Shown: in pieces, positions 26,371 to 35,645 of the stretch | Layout: each line of letters opens with the position of its first letter | How positions within the stretch are numbered: the stretch's first letter is position 1 | Origin: Haloferax mucosum ATCC BAA-1512 | GTDB lineage: Archaea > Halobacteriota > Halobacteria > Halobacteriales > Haloferacaceae | Length of the DNA stretch: 64,000 nt | Reading direction: 5' to 3' | NCBI RefSeq assembly: GCF_000337815.1 | Contig: NZ_AOLN01000004.1 | Location: 1 to 64,000, forward strand | Notes under the pieces: generated by a model | The model's input: the letters and a program-made list of their open reading frames with translations, nothing else | The model's database searches: none | Told to the model about the DNA's origin: nothing | Made by a program: the position numbers and the translations under genes

Positions 26371-27276
26371 CTATCGTCCGACAGAGGAGACTAACTCGCC
26401 GAGCGCCCGGCGTTTGATGAGCGCGAACCCGGCGAAGATAGAGACGAATCCGAGCGCGGTAAGCGGGTCGATGAGTTTCTCCAAGAACAGCCAACTCAGG
26501 AGCGTCGCGGAGACGGGTTCGAGATAGCCGATGAGGTTGATTTGCGTCGGGCCGAAGCGCGAGAGCAGTTCGAAGTAGATGAGGAACGCCGCCGCACCGC
26601 TGATGACCGCGAGGTAGACAAGCGAGCCAATCGCGGTTCCGGTCCACCGGATAGCCGCGAACGACTCGTTCGTCAGCATGCCAGTCAGGTGGAGCAACCC
26701 GGCGCCCAAGAGCATCGCCCACGCCTGCAACGTGCGGGCTGGGATGTCCGAGGAAAACGGTCGCGTCAGAACCGCTCCGAGTGCGAAACACGCGGAGGCG
26801 ACGAAGATGATGCCGACACCGACCACGTCGCTGGAAAAGAGCGCGTTCGGGTCCGGTTGGGCGACGAGTCCGACTCCGACAAAGCCGAGTGCGAAGCCGA
26901 CGAGACCGAGTTTCGAGATGTGGTCGCCGAAGAGTCCGGTTGCGAACAGGGCGGTGAGAACCGGGCCGAGACTGATGACGATGGATGCGACAGCACCCGG
27001 AACGTGTTCCTGTCCGAGATAGAGAAAGGCGTGGTGGCCGCCGATAAGGAGCGACCCCGCGATACCGACGAGCGCGAGGTCGGTTCGGGTTCGCGGCCGC
27101 CAGTAATCGGTCGAGACGACGGCGTATCCGAGGACGATAAGACCTGCCAAATAGTACCGAAGCGCGGCGAAGTGAAGCGGCGGGAAGTACGGGAGTCCAA
27201 CCTCGATAGCGACGAACGAACTCCCCCAGAGCGTCCCGAGAAGCAGAAACAAGCCGCCGGCGACGCGGTTGTTCAT
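26371..27276 (-). CDS. DMT (EamA) family transporter
   Basis: 301 aa from the ATG at 27276, which directly precedes the first hydrophobic helix (GGLFLLLGTLWGSSFVAIEVGL). Ten hydrophobic segments form two EamA repeats, the second starting near GVGIIFVASACFALGAVLTRP. Frames upstream of 27276 lack coding character. Likely a drug or metabolite exporter; the substrate cannot be predicted. Confidence 0.88.
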   Translation of the reverse strand: MNNRVAGGLFLLLGTLWGSSFVAIEVGLPYFPPLHFAALRYYLAGLIVLGYAVVSTDYWRPRTRTDLALVGIAGSLLIGGHHAFLYLGQEHVPGAVASIVISLGPVLTALFATGLFGDHISKLGLVGFALGFVGVGLVAQPDPNALFSSDVVGVGIIFVASACFALGAVLTRPFSSDIPARTLQAWAMLLGAGLLHLTGMLTNESFAAIRWTGTAIGSLVYLAVISGAAAFLIYFELLSRFGPTQINLIGYLEPVSATLLSWLFLEKLIDPLTALGFVSIFAGFALIKRRALGELVSSVGR

Positions 27277-27448
27277 CGACACCGCTCTGAGGGGCGGAGC
27301 CCGCACCGTTCACGTTTCGCCCGCGGTTCTCCGTGTTCCAGCCTCGTTGTAGTTTCGTCCAGCACGTGAGCATATCGTTACCATACAGTCGATAATAGTC
27401 GTTTTGTTCGGAGTACTCTGACCAAACGGATGTGTAATCGAAACCGAC

Positions 27449-28876
27449 TTACATCGACCCACGGAGAACCTTCGCCGCGGTCAATACCGGGTCCCAGACG
27501 GGGCTGAACGGCGGGGCGTATCCAAGGTCGAGTCGCTCGACTTCTGCGACGGTTAATTCGGCGGCCAGCGCCGTTGCAACAGTGTCTATTCTGACGGCGG
27601 CGCGGTCGCTTCCGACGATGCTTCCGCCGAGCACTCGTTCGGTATCTCTGTCGGCGACGAGCGTCACCGTGGTCTCTGCGGAACCGGGATAGTACCCGGA
27701 ACGAGAGCCAGCAGTGATTGTCTTCGAGACGGGGTCGAACCCGGCGTCTCGCGCCGCTTCGAGGTCGGTTAGACCGGTCCGTCCGCATTCGAGGTCGAAC
27801 GCCTTCACGACTGACGTTTCGGCGACAGTTCCAACCGGTTCGGGGTCTCCGGCAACGGTCTGTCCGATGGCTCGTCCTGCCCGATTGGCGGGTAATCCGA
27901 GGGTATTCCACGTCGGAGCGCCGGTGACGGTGTGTTCGATTTCGGCGCAGTCGCCCGCCGCGTAGACGTGGTCGGCGCTGGTCTGGCCGTAGTCGTCGAT
28001 TGCAATTGCGCCGGTCTCGCCGACATCGACTTGTTCGGAGACGAGTTCGACGTTCGGGCGGAGTCCGATACCGACCATAGCCGCATCGACTTCGAGTTCG
28101 TGTTCCGGACAGACGACAGCCTCGACGCGCCCCGCGTCGTCGCCTTGGAGTCGTTCGACTGGTTCGCCGAGGTGAAGCGTGACGCCCCGTTCTCGAAGAT
28201 GCGTTTCGACCTTCTCGCCGACCGTTTCGCCGAAAGACTGGAGCACGTGGCCCGAGCGCTGAAACAGGTGTACGTCGAGATCGTAGGCCGAAAACGCCTC
28301 GGCCATCTCGACGCCGACGAAGCCGCCGCCGACGATTGCGACCGACGACGGCGACTCCATCGCGGCGAAGTGAGCCGCACGCGTCGCATCGACGAATTCG
28401 CCACCGCCGAGCGCCTCGACCGATGCGTCCGCCGGGTCGATGAGATACGCCCGGAGCGCCGCCGCGTCGTCGAGACCGTGGAGCGTGAACGCGCCGTCGA
28501 GTTCGACACCCTCGATGGGGTCCGACACCGCACGCGCACCCGTCGCAACCAGCAGGTCGCCGTACGGCTGTTCGAACTGTCCATCTGTCCCATCGACCGT
28601 GACGACTCGGTCGTCGGTATCGACCGCGACGACTTCGTGTTCGCGTCGGAGGTCGATACCGCGTTCTGTGGCCTGCTCGGGCGACAGCGAGAGGAGGTCG
28701 GTCAACTGCTCGACCTCGCCTTTCACGAAGTAGGGCGTTCCGCAGTGGGCGTACGAAACCCACCGACCTCTCTCGAAGACGATGACATCGCGGTCCGGGG
28801 CGGCGCGCGAAAACTTACTCGCGGCGGAGAGACCGGCGGCATCGCCGCCGACGACGACGAATGGTTCGGCAGACAT
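27449..28876 (-). CDS. FAD-dependent NAD(P)-disulfide oxidoreductase (CoA-disulfide reductase/NADH oxidase-like)
   Basis: 475 aa from the ATG at 28876. The N-terminus FVVVGGDAAGLSAASKFSR is an FAD-binding fold, and the family's cysteine segment WVSYAHCGTPYFVKGEV places a single redox Cys near residue 45, as in CoA-disulfide reductases and NADH oxidases. A second Rossmann motif (AIVGGGFVGVEMAEAF) near residue 150 binds NAD(P)H, and VYAAGDCAEI lies near 300. The likely role is thiol/disulfide redox balance or NADH oxidation. Monocistronic. Confidence 0.9.
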   Translation of the reverse strand: MSAEPFVVVGGDAAGLSAASKFSRAAPDRDVIVFERGRWVSYAHCGTPYFVKGEVEQLTDLLSLSPEQATERGIDLRREHEVVAVDTDDRVVTVDGTDGQFEQPYGDLLVATGARAVSDPIEGVELDGAFTLHGLDDAAALRAYLIDPADASVEALGGGEFVDATRAAHFAAMESPSSVAIVGGGFVGVEMAEAFSAYDLDVHLFQRSGHVLQSFGETVGEKVETHLRERGVTLHLGEPVERLQGDDAGRVEAVVCPEHELEVDAAMVGIGLRPNVELVSEQVDVGETGAIAIDDYGQTSADHVYAAGDCAEIEHTVTGAPTWNTLGLPANRAGRAIGQTVAGDPEPVGTVAETSVVKAFDLECGRTGLTDLEAARDAGFDPVSKTITAGSRSGYYPGSAETTVTLVADRDTERVLGGSIVGSDRAAVRIDTVATALAAELTVAEVERLDLGYAPPFSPVWDPVLTAAKVLRGSM

Positions 28877-28990
28877 TATAGACAGATGATACGGTCGCCG
28901 ATACGTAATTTCCTCGGTGGGGTAGCGGCCGCGCACGGACGCACCACTGGTTGAATTGAAAACGCGGAGAATCGGGAGAGACTCGGTGAC

Positions 28991-30340
28991 TCAGGAGTCG
29001 GATTCGCCGCGAGCCGCTTCGACTGCACCGACGAGCCACGCACTCACGTCCGGGGATTCACGGGCGACGTACGCGGCGAATCGGTACTGGCCCATCGCGT
29101 CGTTCGCCAGATACCTCGGGTCGTCGTCGAGCGCCCGTTCGAACGAATTGTCGCCGTCGGAGACGGGGTAGTCGATAGTCGAGAGCACCCGTCTCGTCAG
29201 TGATGGATGTACGTCAGCGGACCGCGCGGATTCGATGGCTTCGAGCGCGTCGAGTTTCGCGTCGCGGACCTCGGCCGCTGATTCGACCGCACCGAGGCGT
29301 CCGTCCTGAACGGCCGCGGTCGCCGCTTCGAAAGCGCGGTAGTTTCGTTCGGTCTCGTGGACGGCGAGCAACGCGGACGCAGGGCGGCCGTTTCGGAGTT
29401 CCTCGGACGCATCGTCGATAGGAGCGAAGATACCGCCGAACGTCTCCGAGAAAAGAGACTCGGCCGGCGTCCGTTCGAGGTCGCGGTCGAACTCGTCAAG
29501 AATCGCCGCTACACTGGTCGGAACGCCGTCTCCCTGGTCCGTGACGAACGAGACGAGCGACGACGCGGTCTGCTCGAATACGTCCGTGAAATCGGTCGGA
29601 TCGGATAGCATCGACCAGTAGCTGTCGGTGATGTGTCGGGCGTTTTCGAGCGCGACGCGCGCGGATTCGAGGTCGCCAGCCAACTCCCCAACGGCCGGCG
29701 CGCCCGACTCGAAGCGTCTGGTTTCGTCCATGCTGTCGAGTCTGTTCGCACTCTTGGCGACGAAGTTCTCGACGCTGGCGTGAACGACGAGCGTCTGACT
29801 GGGGTCGTCACCGAAGTAGCGGTGTCCGAGCCAAAACGAGTGGAGAGCGTCACTGGTGGGCTTGCGTTCGGAAAGCACGTCGTCCGCCGTTCTGGTTCCG
29901 ACCGCGGCCTCGTACGTTGCGAGCGCCGCCGCCGCATCCTGACAGGCACCCGTGAGCGACCGCATCGTTTCAAACGGCGTCTCGGCTTCCGCGGCCCATT
30001 CGAGACTTCGGAGAGCATCTGCTCGCCGTTCGGTGTAGGTGTTCCGAACCGCCTCGTTCGGAATCTCCACAGTGGACGCCGACTCGGGGGCTGAGTCGAG
30101 AAGCTCGCGGACGCGCGCCTCCAACTCGTCGAGGAACGCCTGCGAAATCCGTGCCGGGACGCGCTTGTTCACTGTCGGAGTTCCGAGAGCGACGGTCTCG
30201 CGGACTGTCGATGCGTCGAGGTCGAACGAGTCGTCACTCTCACCGCTCTCGTTGGGGCCGAGTACACCGGAACACCCGGCGAGACCCGCGAGACAGACAG
30301 TGCCGAGACCGGCGAGCGCGTCACGTCGCGTTCGGCGCAT
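28991..30340 (-). CDS. Tat lipoprotein, helical, unknown function
   Basis: 449 aa. It opens with RRTRRDALAGLGTVCLAGLAGC, a Tat lipoprotein signal with Cys near residue 23. The mature region is long, acidic and mostly helical with no clear domain. The next gene in the operon direction begins near its stop at 30340 (two bases between), suggesting co-expression of two surface lipoproteins with similar signals. I do not recognise either domain. Confidence 0.8.
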   Translation of the reverse strand: MRRTRRDALAGLGTVCLAGLAGCSGVLGPNESGESDDSFDLDASTVRETVALGTPTVNKRVPARISQAFLDELEARVRELLDSAPESASTVEIPNEAVRNTYTERRADALRSLEWAAEAETPFETMRSLTGACQDAAAALATYEAAVGTRTADDVLSERKPTSDALHSFWLGHRYFGDDPSQTLVVHASVENFVAKSANRLDSMDETRRFESGAPAVGELAGDLESARVALENARHITDSYWSMLSDPTDFTDVFEQTASSLVSFVTDQGDGVPTSVAAILDEFDRDLERTPAESLFSETFGGIFAPIDDASEELRNGRPASALLAVHETERNYRAFEAATAAVQDGRLGAVESAAEVRDAKLDALEAIESARSADVHPSLTRRVLSTIDYPVSDGDNSFERALDDDPRYLANDAMGQYRFAAYVARESPDVSAWLVGAVEAARGESDS

Positions 30341-30342
30341 CG

Positions 30343-31080
30343 TTACGTCTCCTCCTCGTCGGCCGCCTCATCCTCGTCAGCGGTGCTCTCTTCGTCGGCC
30401 GTCCCAGTCGCGTCAGCCGCCTCCACTTCATCCTCGTCAGCCACACCCACCTCATCTTCATCGGCAGTCTCGGTCTGAAGCGACGGTGGGAGTCGGCAAC
30501 TCGACCCGCGACTGTAGCCCCAACTAGTCTCGTCGGAGTCCGAGTTGGGAACCCGGATAATGGACGCGACGACGTGCATCGCATCGGTCGAGCACTCGAC
30601 GGAAGCGTCCCGGATTACCGTACAGAATCGAAACCTGGCGAACTCGTCCGGCGGCGAAGCAACGTACAGCAACTTGATTTTGCGGCACGCGTCCACTCGG
30701 TGTTGGACGATAGCCAGACCCTCGTCTTGGAAGTTCGTCTCGTCGATGAACGCGCGAGCGTCGTCGATGCCCGCCGGTGTCGCCACGATATCGAGGTTCT
30801 TGCGGTCCTCGTTCGTCGTGAGCACGAACTCGTCGATGTCGTCGTCGTCAGCGTTGGCGTCGGCAGACCGGAAGATGGCTTCGTCTGCCTCGTGACGAAT
30901 CGTGTGGCGGTCGTAGTCGGTGACGAGCGTGTCGGGGTCGGGTCCGTGTGGGGACGTTTCCCCGGAGTTGGATTCGGAACCGAAGCTTGCGCTCCCGTTC
31001 GCGCCGGAACAGCCGGCGAGTCCGGTGAGGAGGGCCGCCCCACTGGCGTGGAGAAGCTGTCTGCGAGTCGGCAGGGACAT
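30343..31080 (-). CDS. Tat lipoprotein with acidic Glu/Asp-rich tail
   Basis: 245 aa from the ATG at 31080 (MSLPTRRQLLHASGAALLTGLAGC). After the lipobox comes a globular part with conserved-looking motifs (RKNLDIVATPAGIDDARAFIDETNF) and CR-K repeats, then a low-complexity C-terminal tail of repeated ADEDE-type motifs (about residues 200-245). The stop lies two bases before the start of the downstream 449-aa lipoprotein, so the two are co-transcribed. Function unknown. Confidence 0.78.
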   Translation of the reverse strand: MSLPTRRQLLHASGAALLTGLAGCSGANGSASFGSESNSGETSPHGPDPDTLVTDYDRHTIRHEADEAIFRSADANADDDDIDEFVLTTNEDRKNLDIVATPAGIDDARAFIDETNFQDEGLAIVQHRVDACRKIKLLYVASPPDEFARFRFCTVIRDASVECSTDAMHVVASIIRVPNSDSDETSWGYSRGSSCRLPPSLQTETADEDEVGVADEDEVEAADATGTADEESTADEDEAADEEET

Positions 31081-31190
31081 GTGTAGATTATTCAACTCGA
31101 CTGCGATACAATGTTCCTTGTGATGTTCGCGGCCGACGGCGGTCGAATCGCGGGACATTTCCCCGGCGGCCGTGACGTTTCGACCGACAG

Positions 31191-31778
31191 ATGCGAGAGG
31201 ACGAGTTGGCGACCCGTGTGGTCGAACACTTCCGGGCGGCCTTCGACGACGTGGAGATACACCTCGAAGAGCCGTACAACCACTACGGAAACCGCGGCGT
31301 CGCCGACGTGTACGTCCGTGTGAGAGACCCCGAACCGGTCGATTACCTCATCGAACTCAAATCCGACGCGGCGGTCCGCCACGCCACCGGTGCGAACGAG
31401 ATTCTCCGGCAGTACCGCCGTATGGAACGCTACTTCTACAAGGACGACGAGCATCGTATTCGGCCGAAGCTCGCCCGCGACGGTCCCGGCGTCCACGTAC
31501 TGCTCTTGTTTGCACCCACCGAGCGGTGTGTTCAGCACGTGCGTGAACACGATTCGCTTTACGAATCTATCGACCCAGAAGCCGTCGTCGAAGACGTCGC
31601 GGCCGTTCGGAAAATCGCCTTTCTGACGAACCTCGATGGAGCGGCACTGGGAGAACTCAGTTTTATCTCGGTGAACGGCGGCGTCGAGTTCGGGTCAGCG
31701 GCGTTTTTAGAGTCTGTACCGAGCGGTTCACGGCTTTCGTCGGTGCTCGAAGACGCGTTCGAGGCGTCGTCCGGCTAG
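31191..31778 (+). CDS. PD-(D/E)XK nuclease-like protein
   Basis: 195 aa. Residues about 38-60 read GVADVYVRVRDPEPVDYLIELKSD, the D...ELK spacing of the PD-(D/E)XK nuclease core, with preceding helix ATRVVEHFRAAF and a following helix (NEILRQYRRMERYFY). There is no restriction-modification partner, helicase or recombinase next to it, so a role in DNA repair or mobile-element processing is guesswork. The start at 31191 is supported by coding bias. Confidence 0.65.
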   Translation: MREDELATRVVEHFRAAFDDVEIHLEEPYNHYGNRGVADVYVRVRDPEPVDYLIELKSDAAVRHATGANEILRQYRRMERYFYKDDEHRIRPKLARDGPGVHVLLLFAPTERCVQHVREHDSLYESIDPEAVVEDVAAVRKIAFLTNLDGAALGELSFISVNGGVEFGSAAFLESVPSGSRLSSVLEDAFEASSG

Positions 31779-31816
31779 CGGACACGCTCATACACCCCCC
31801 GTTCGTAAGGGCATCC

Positions 31817-32275
31817 ATGGGAAGGATACGGAAGTCGATTCGAATCCCGTTGGGCGACCTTCGCCAGCAGGTCGCAGACTCCATCGGTGTCGCCGCGTCG
31901 CTGGTCGATATCCACGGGATTCGACTCGCGGACGGGGCGCTCGAAGTCGAGGCGAGTTACCCCGACGGCGAAGACGTGCCGGCCGTCGAACTGTTCGTCA
32001 CCGACCCCGAGGGGAACACGGAGTCCTACGTCACGGAGTTAGACGGGGCGAAGAACCTCCTCATCGCCGGCGAAGACGTGCTGGTCGAACTCGTGGACTA
32101 CGACGCCGACCGCGGAGAGGTGTTCGTCTCGGTGAAACACCGGCAGGACGGCGAGATGGTGACTGTCCTCGGATGCGGCGAGCAGTGGGTCATCCCGGTC
32201 GAACACGACGGGGAAGAACAGTCCGTCCACTGTCGGATTCAAAGCGCAATCGAGCCGAAAGGCGACGAGGACTAG
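31817..32275 (+). CDS. Hypothetical protein (152 aa)
   Basis: An acidic 152-residue protein, mostly beta strand (ADGALEVEASYPDGEDVPAVELFVTDPEGN, VLVELVDYDADRGEVFVSVKH). It follows the nuclease-like gene in the same direction with 38 bp between, so it may be co-transcribed. I do not recognise a domain and no signal peptide is present. Confidence 0.6.
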   Translation: MGRIRKSIRIPLGDLRQQVADSIGVAASLVDIHGIRLADGALEVEASYPDGEDVPAVELFVTDPEGNTESYVTELDGAKNLLIAGEDVLVELVDYDADRGEVFVSVKHRQDGEMVTVLGCGEQWVIPVEHDGEEQSVHCRIQSAIEPKGDED

Positions 32276-32334
32276 CGGTCGGTCACCATCGCGGAGTAGT
32301 GGCGACTCAAGCCGGGTTCGGACCGTGCGTTGCG

Positions 32335-32733
32335 TTATCCCTCGTACGCGACGTACGAGACGCAGTACCCCTCAGGTGCGACTTTCCCTTCCACAATCGC
32401 ACAGGCACCGAGACCGTCGTCGTTCTTGTCCTCGATGTAGTATTGGCAGTTCGAACACTGCTGGCCCTCCTTCGGTTCGTCCTGGTAGGAGACGGCCTCT
32501 TGCGACGAGAGTCGTTCGGGGTTTCGCTCGTTGCCTCCGATTGCGGTCGCTGTCGCGTACGCTTCGGGGACGCCACCGGTCGAATCGGACGACTCGGTCG
32601 TCGTTGTCGCCGTGGTCGTCGTGGTCGCCTCGGTGTCCTGTCCGCCACCACCGGCACAACCGGCGAGACCGGCCATCGCCGCAGTTCCAGTGAGCCACAT
32701 GAACCGTCGTCGTGTACGCTGGTCGTCTGCCAT
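32335..32733 (-). CDS. High-potential iron-sulfur protein (HiPIP)
   Basis: 132 aa. A Tat signal RRRFMWLTGTAAMAGLAGC has a lipobox, so the protein is exported with its cofactor and probably membrane-anchored. A Thr-rich linker follows, and the C-terminal domain carries the four cluster cysteines in the HiPIP pattern: CSNCQYY near residue 93, then GACAIV near 110 and GYCVSY near 123. It carries a 4Fe-4S electron-transfer cofactor. No dedicated respiratory partner gene is adjacent. Confidence 0.88.
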   Translation of the reverse strand: MADDQRTRRRFMWLTGTAAMAGLAGCAGGGGQDTEATTTTTATTTTESSDSTGGVPEAYATATAIGGNERNPERLSSQEAVSYQDEPKEGQQCSNCQYYIEDKNDDGLGACAIVEGKVAPEGYCVSYVAYEG

Positions 32734-32900
32734 GGTCCGGTCTCAGGATGGAATAAACAAATCGAACATGATGGTTCTCAGTAGATAAGAATCGGACGGT
32801 GATTGACAAGCCCGTCACCCGGCGCAGTGAGTCGAATCAGACAAGGGTGACAGACGGTGCGAACCCGAAGAGAGAAGCGTTGAAAAACAGCGTGCAGGTG

Positions 32901-35546
32901 CTATTTCGACTCGTCCGGGCGAATCCGAGCGAGGCGCATCGCGTTGCCCGTCACGCCGAGGGTCATCCCGGCGTCGCCAGCGAGAACCGCGAGCGCGACC
33001 GTGACGTAGTTGAAGGGCACTCCGACCGCGAGGATGGCCTTGACCGCGAGCGACGCCCAGATGTTCTGCCGAATGACGTTGTTGCCGCGGTGGGAGAGTT
33101 CGTAGAGATACGGTAGTTTCGAGAGGTCGTCGGCCATGAGCGCGACGTCGGCTGTTTCGAGCGCCGTGTCGGTTCCGGCGGCACCCATGGCGACTCCGAC
33201 CGTCGCGGTGGCGAGCGCCGGCGCGTCGTTGATACCGTCACCGACCATCGCAACCGACTCGTACTCGTCGAGGAGTCCTTCGACGGCGGTGACCTTGTCT
33301 TCGGGCAGGAGTCCCGCACGGAAGTCATCGACGCCGACCTGTTTGGCGATGGCGCGGGCCGTTCCCTCGTTGTCGCCGGTGAGCATGATGACAGAGAGAC
33401 CGAACTCGTGGAGGCGTTCGACGGTCGCTTTGGCGTCCGGACGAACCTCGTCGGCGACGGCGACGATGCCTTCGAGTTCGTCTTTGGTGCCGACGAGGAT
33501 GACGGTCTTGCCCTGTGCTTGCAGGCGCGGAATCGTGTCTTCGACGAGGTTGAGACAGCCCTGTCTGTCGCAGAGCGTGCGGACTTCTTCCGAGAGCGGG
33601 TTGGAGGCGTCTGTGACGTGGACGTGCCCGAGGTCGAATCCGAGTTCTTCGAAGAAGCCGGGCTTGCCGGCGAAGTGCGGGACGCCGTCGAGGTCGGCGC
33701 GGACGCCTTTACCGGTGATGCTCTCGAAGTCGTCGATGTCTCGGCTGGCGACGCCGTTCCCCTCGGCGTGGGAGACGATTGCCTCGCCGATGGGGTGTTC
33801 GCTTCGGGATTCGAGACCGCGAGCACAGCGGAGCACGTCGTCTTCTGTGTTGCCGTTGAACGGGACGGTGTCGGTGACGGTCAGTTCGCCCTTGGTCAGC
33901 GTGCCGGTCTTATCGACGGCGATGGCTTCGACGGCCCCCATCGCTTCGAGGTGTGTCCCGCCTTTGATGAGGACGCCGTTCCGGGCCGCCGAGGTGATGC
34001 CGGAGACGACGGAGACAGGCGTCGAGATGACGAACGCACAGGGGCACGCGAGGACGAGCATCGTGATGCCGTTGACGAACCACGTCACCCAGTCGAGACC
34101 GAACGCGAGTGGTGGAACGGCGGCAACACCGATTGCGACGACGACCATGAACGGTGTGTAGTACGACGAGAATCGCTCGACGAACTGTTCGCGTTCGGTC
34201 TTGTTCGCTTGTGCGTCTTCGACCATCGAGACGATGCGCGAGAGCGTGTCGTCGCCCGCGACGGACTCGACGCGGACTTCGAGATAGCCCGCCTCGTTGA
34301 CGGTCCCGGCGTACACCTCGTCTCCCGGTTCCTTGTCAACGGGGACCGACTCGCCGGTAATCGGTGCCTGATTGACGGCGCTGTCGCCGGTGAGAACCGT
34401 CCCATCGACCGGGATTTTCTCGCCGGGTTTGACGACGACCACGTCGTCGAGTTCGAGTTCTTCGACCGGGACGACGGTTTCCGTGCCGTCGCGGCGGACC
34501 GTCGCCTCGTCGGGCGAGAGGTCCATCAACTCGCGGAGCGAGTTACGCGTTCGGTCCATCGAGTAGCGTTCGAGGAGTTCGGAGACGCTAAAGAGGAACG
34601 CGAGTGTCGCCGCCTCGAAGTAGAGGCTCGTCGGTCCCGAAATGAGACTCGCGGTGACGGCGCTGAGAATCGCAACCGACATGAGGAAGTCGATGTCGAG
34701 ACTCCGGTTGCGCGCCGAGTAGTAACCGTTTCTGAGGATGGCGTGGCCGCCGATGGCGGCACCGACGATGTAGAGCACTTCGGCGAGCGTGAACGAGACG
34801 CCGACGACGGACGCGACGACGAGTTCCAGGCGCAGAAGATACTCCGCGGTGATACCTGCCGCGAGAACGCCGCCGCTAATCCACGTTTTTATCGCGCGCG
34901 TGCTTCGCCAGATGCTCGTCGGGTCGCTGTCGGCACGTCCACCCTCAGTTTCGGTCCCGCCGAGTTCGTCGGCATCGGTCCCGGTGACGTCGTAACCGGC
35001 GTTTTCGATAGCCGAGACGACGGTCGCCGGCCGAGTGTCGGCCGAGACGGTGACCACGGCTTTGCCCGTCGTCGGGCGCGTGTCGTAGTCGAGGACGCCT
35101 GCCGTGTCTGCAAGCGCGTTTTCGACTTTTCCCGCACAGGACGGACAGTCCATATCAGGGATAGAAAACGTGATTTTGCGGGTTTCGGGTTCGTCTTCGA
35201 CGGCGTAGCCGGCACTCTCGATGCTCTCTTTGATGTCGCCGACGGTGGTCCGGTCTGGGTCGTACTCGACGACGAGGCGGCCGGTCGTCACCCGCGGGTC
35301 GATGTCGCCGACACCGTCGAGGCGGCGGACGCTCGATTCGACTTTTCCCGCACAGGACGGGCAGTCCATGTCCGGAACGCCGAACTCGGCGTGGGTCGCA
35401 CCGCCGTCGACAGCAGTGCCAGAACCGCTGGTGGCGTCGGTCGATTCCGACCCGTCAGCGGCGTCGCACGCGCCGTCGCAACACTCATCTGGTGGTGTAT
35501 CCGACTCCGCGCCGGCGTCGGAGTCGTACCCATCGTGTTCGCTCAT
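32901..35546 (-). CDS. zntA: Zinc/cadmium-type heavy-metal P1B-ATPase with two HMA domains
   Basis: 881 aa from the ATG at 35546. A Cys-rich, acidic N-terminus (PPDECCDGACD) is followed by two HMA domains, each with DMDCPSCAGKVE (about residues 60-125 and 130-195). About eight transmembrane helices follow, with CPCAFVISTP in the metal pathway, the phosphorylation loop DKTGTLTKG, and the hinge GDGINDAPAL. The CPC-A-ISTP form and lack of the copper-specific tail point to zinc, cadmium or lead export rather than copper. Upstream of its start a TTATTAA element fits a leaderless promoter. Confidence 0.9.
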   Translation of the reverse strand: MSEHDGYDSDAGAESDTPPDECCDGACDAADGSESTDATSGSGTAVDGGATHAEFGVPDMDCPSCAGKVESSVRRLDGVGDIDPRVTTGRLVVEYDPDRTTVGDIKESIESAGYAVEDEPETRKITFSIPDMDCPSCAGKVENALADTAGVLDYDTRPTTGKAVVTVSADTRPATVVSAIENAGYDVTGTDADELGGTETEGGRADSDPTSIWRSTRAIKTWISGGVLAAGITAEYLLRLELVVASVVGVSFTLAEVLYIVGAAIGGHAILRNGYYSARNRSLDIDFLMSVAILSAVTASLISGPTSLYFEAATLAFLFSVSELLERYSMDRTRNSLRELMDLSPDEATVRRDGTETVVPVEELELDDVVVVKPGEKIPVDGTVLTGDSAVNQAPITGESVPVDKEPGDEVYAGTVNEAGYLEVRVESVAGDDTLSRIVSMVEDAQANKTEREQFVERFSSYYTPFMVVVAIGVAAVPPLAFGLDWVTWFVNGITMLVLACPCAFVISTPVSVVSGITSAARNGVLIKGGTHLEAMGAVEAIAVDKTGTLTKGELTVTDTVPFNGNTEDDVLRCARGLESRSEHPIGEAIVSHAEGNGVASRDIDDFESITGKGVRADLDGVPHFAGKPGFFEELGFDLGHVHVTDASNPLSEEVRTLCDRQGCLNLVEDTIPRLQAQGKTVILVGTKDELEGIVAVADEVRPDAKATVERLHEFGLSVIMLTGDNEGTARAIAKQVGVDDFRAGLLPEDKVTAVEGLLDEYESVAMVGDGINDAPALATATVGVAMGAAGTDTALETADVALMADDLSKLPYLYELSHRGNNVIRQNIWASLAVKAILAVGVPFNYVTVALAVLAGDAGMTLGVTGNAMRLARIRPDESK

Positions 35547-35645
35547 ATTCGACACTAGCAAGCGCCCAGTTAATAATCCACCTGTTACAAAACGGGTGTT
35601 TACTAATTCAAATTCACAACTCAAATCAACTTCGTTAATAACAAA

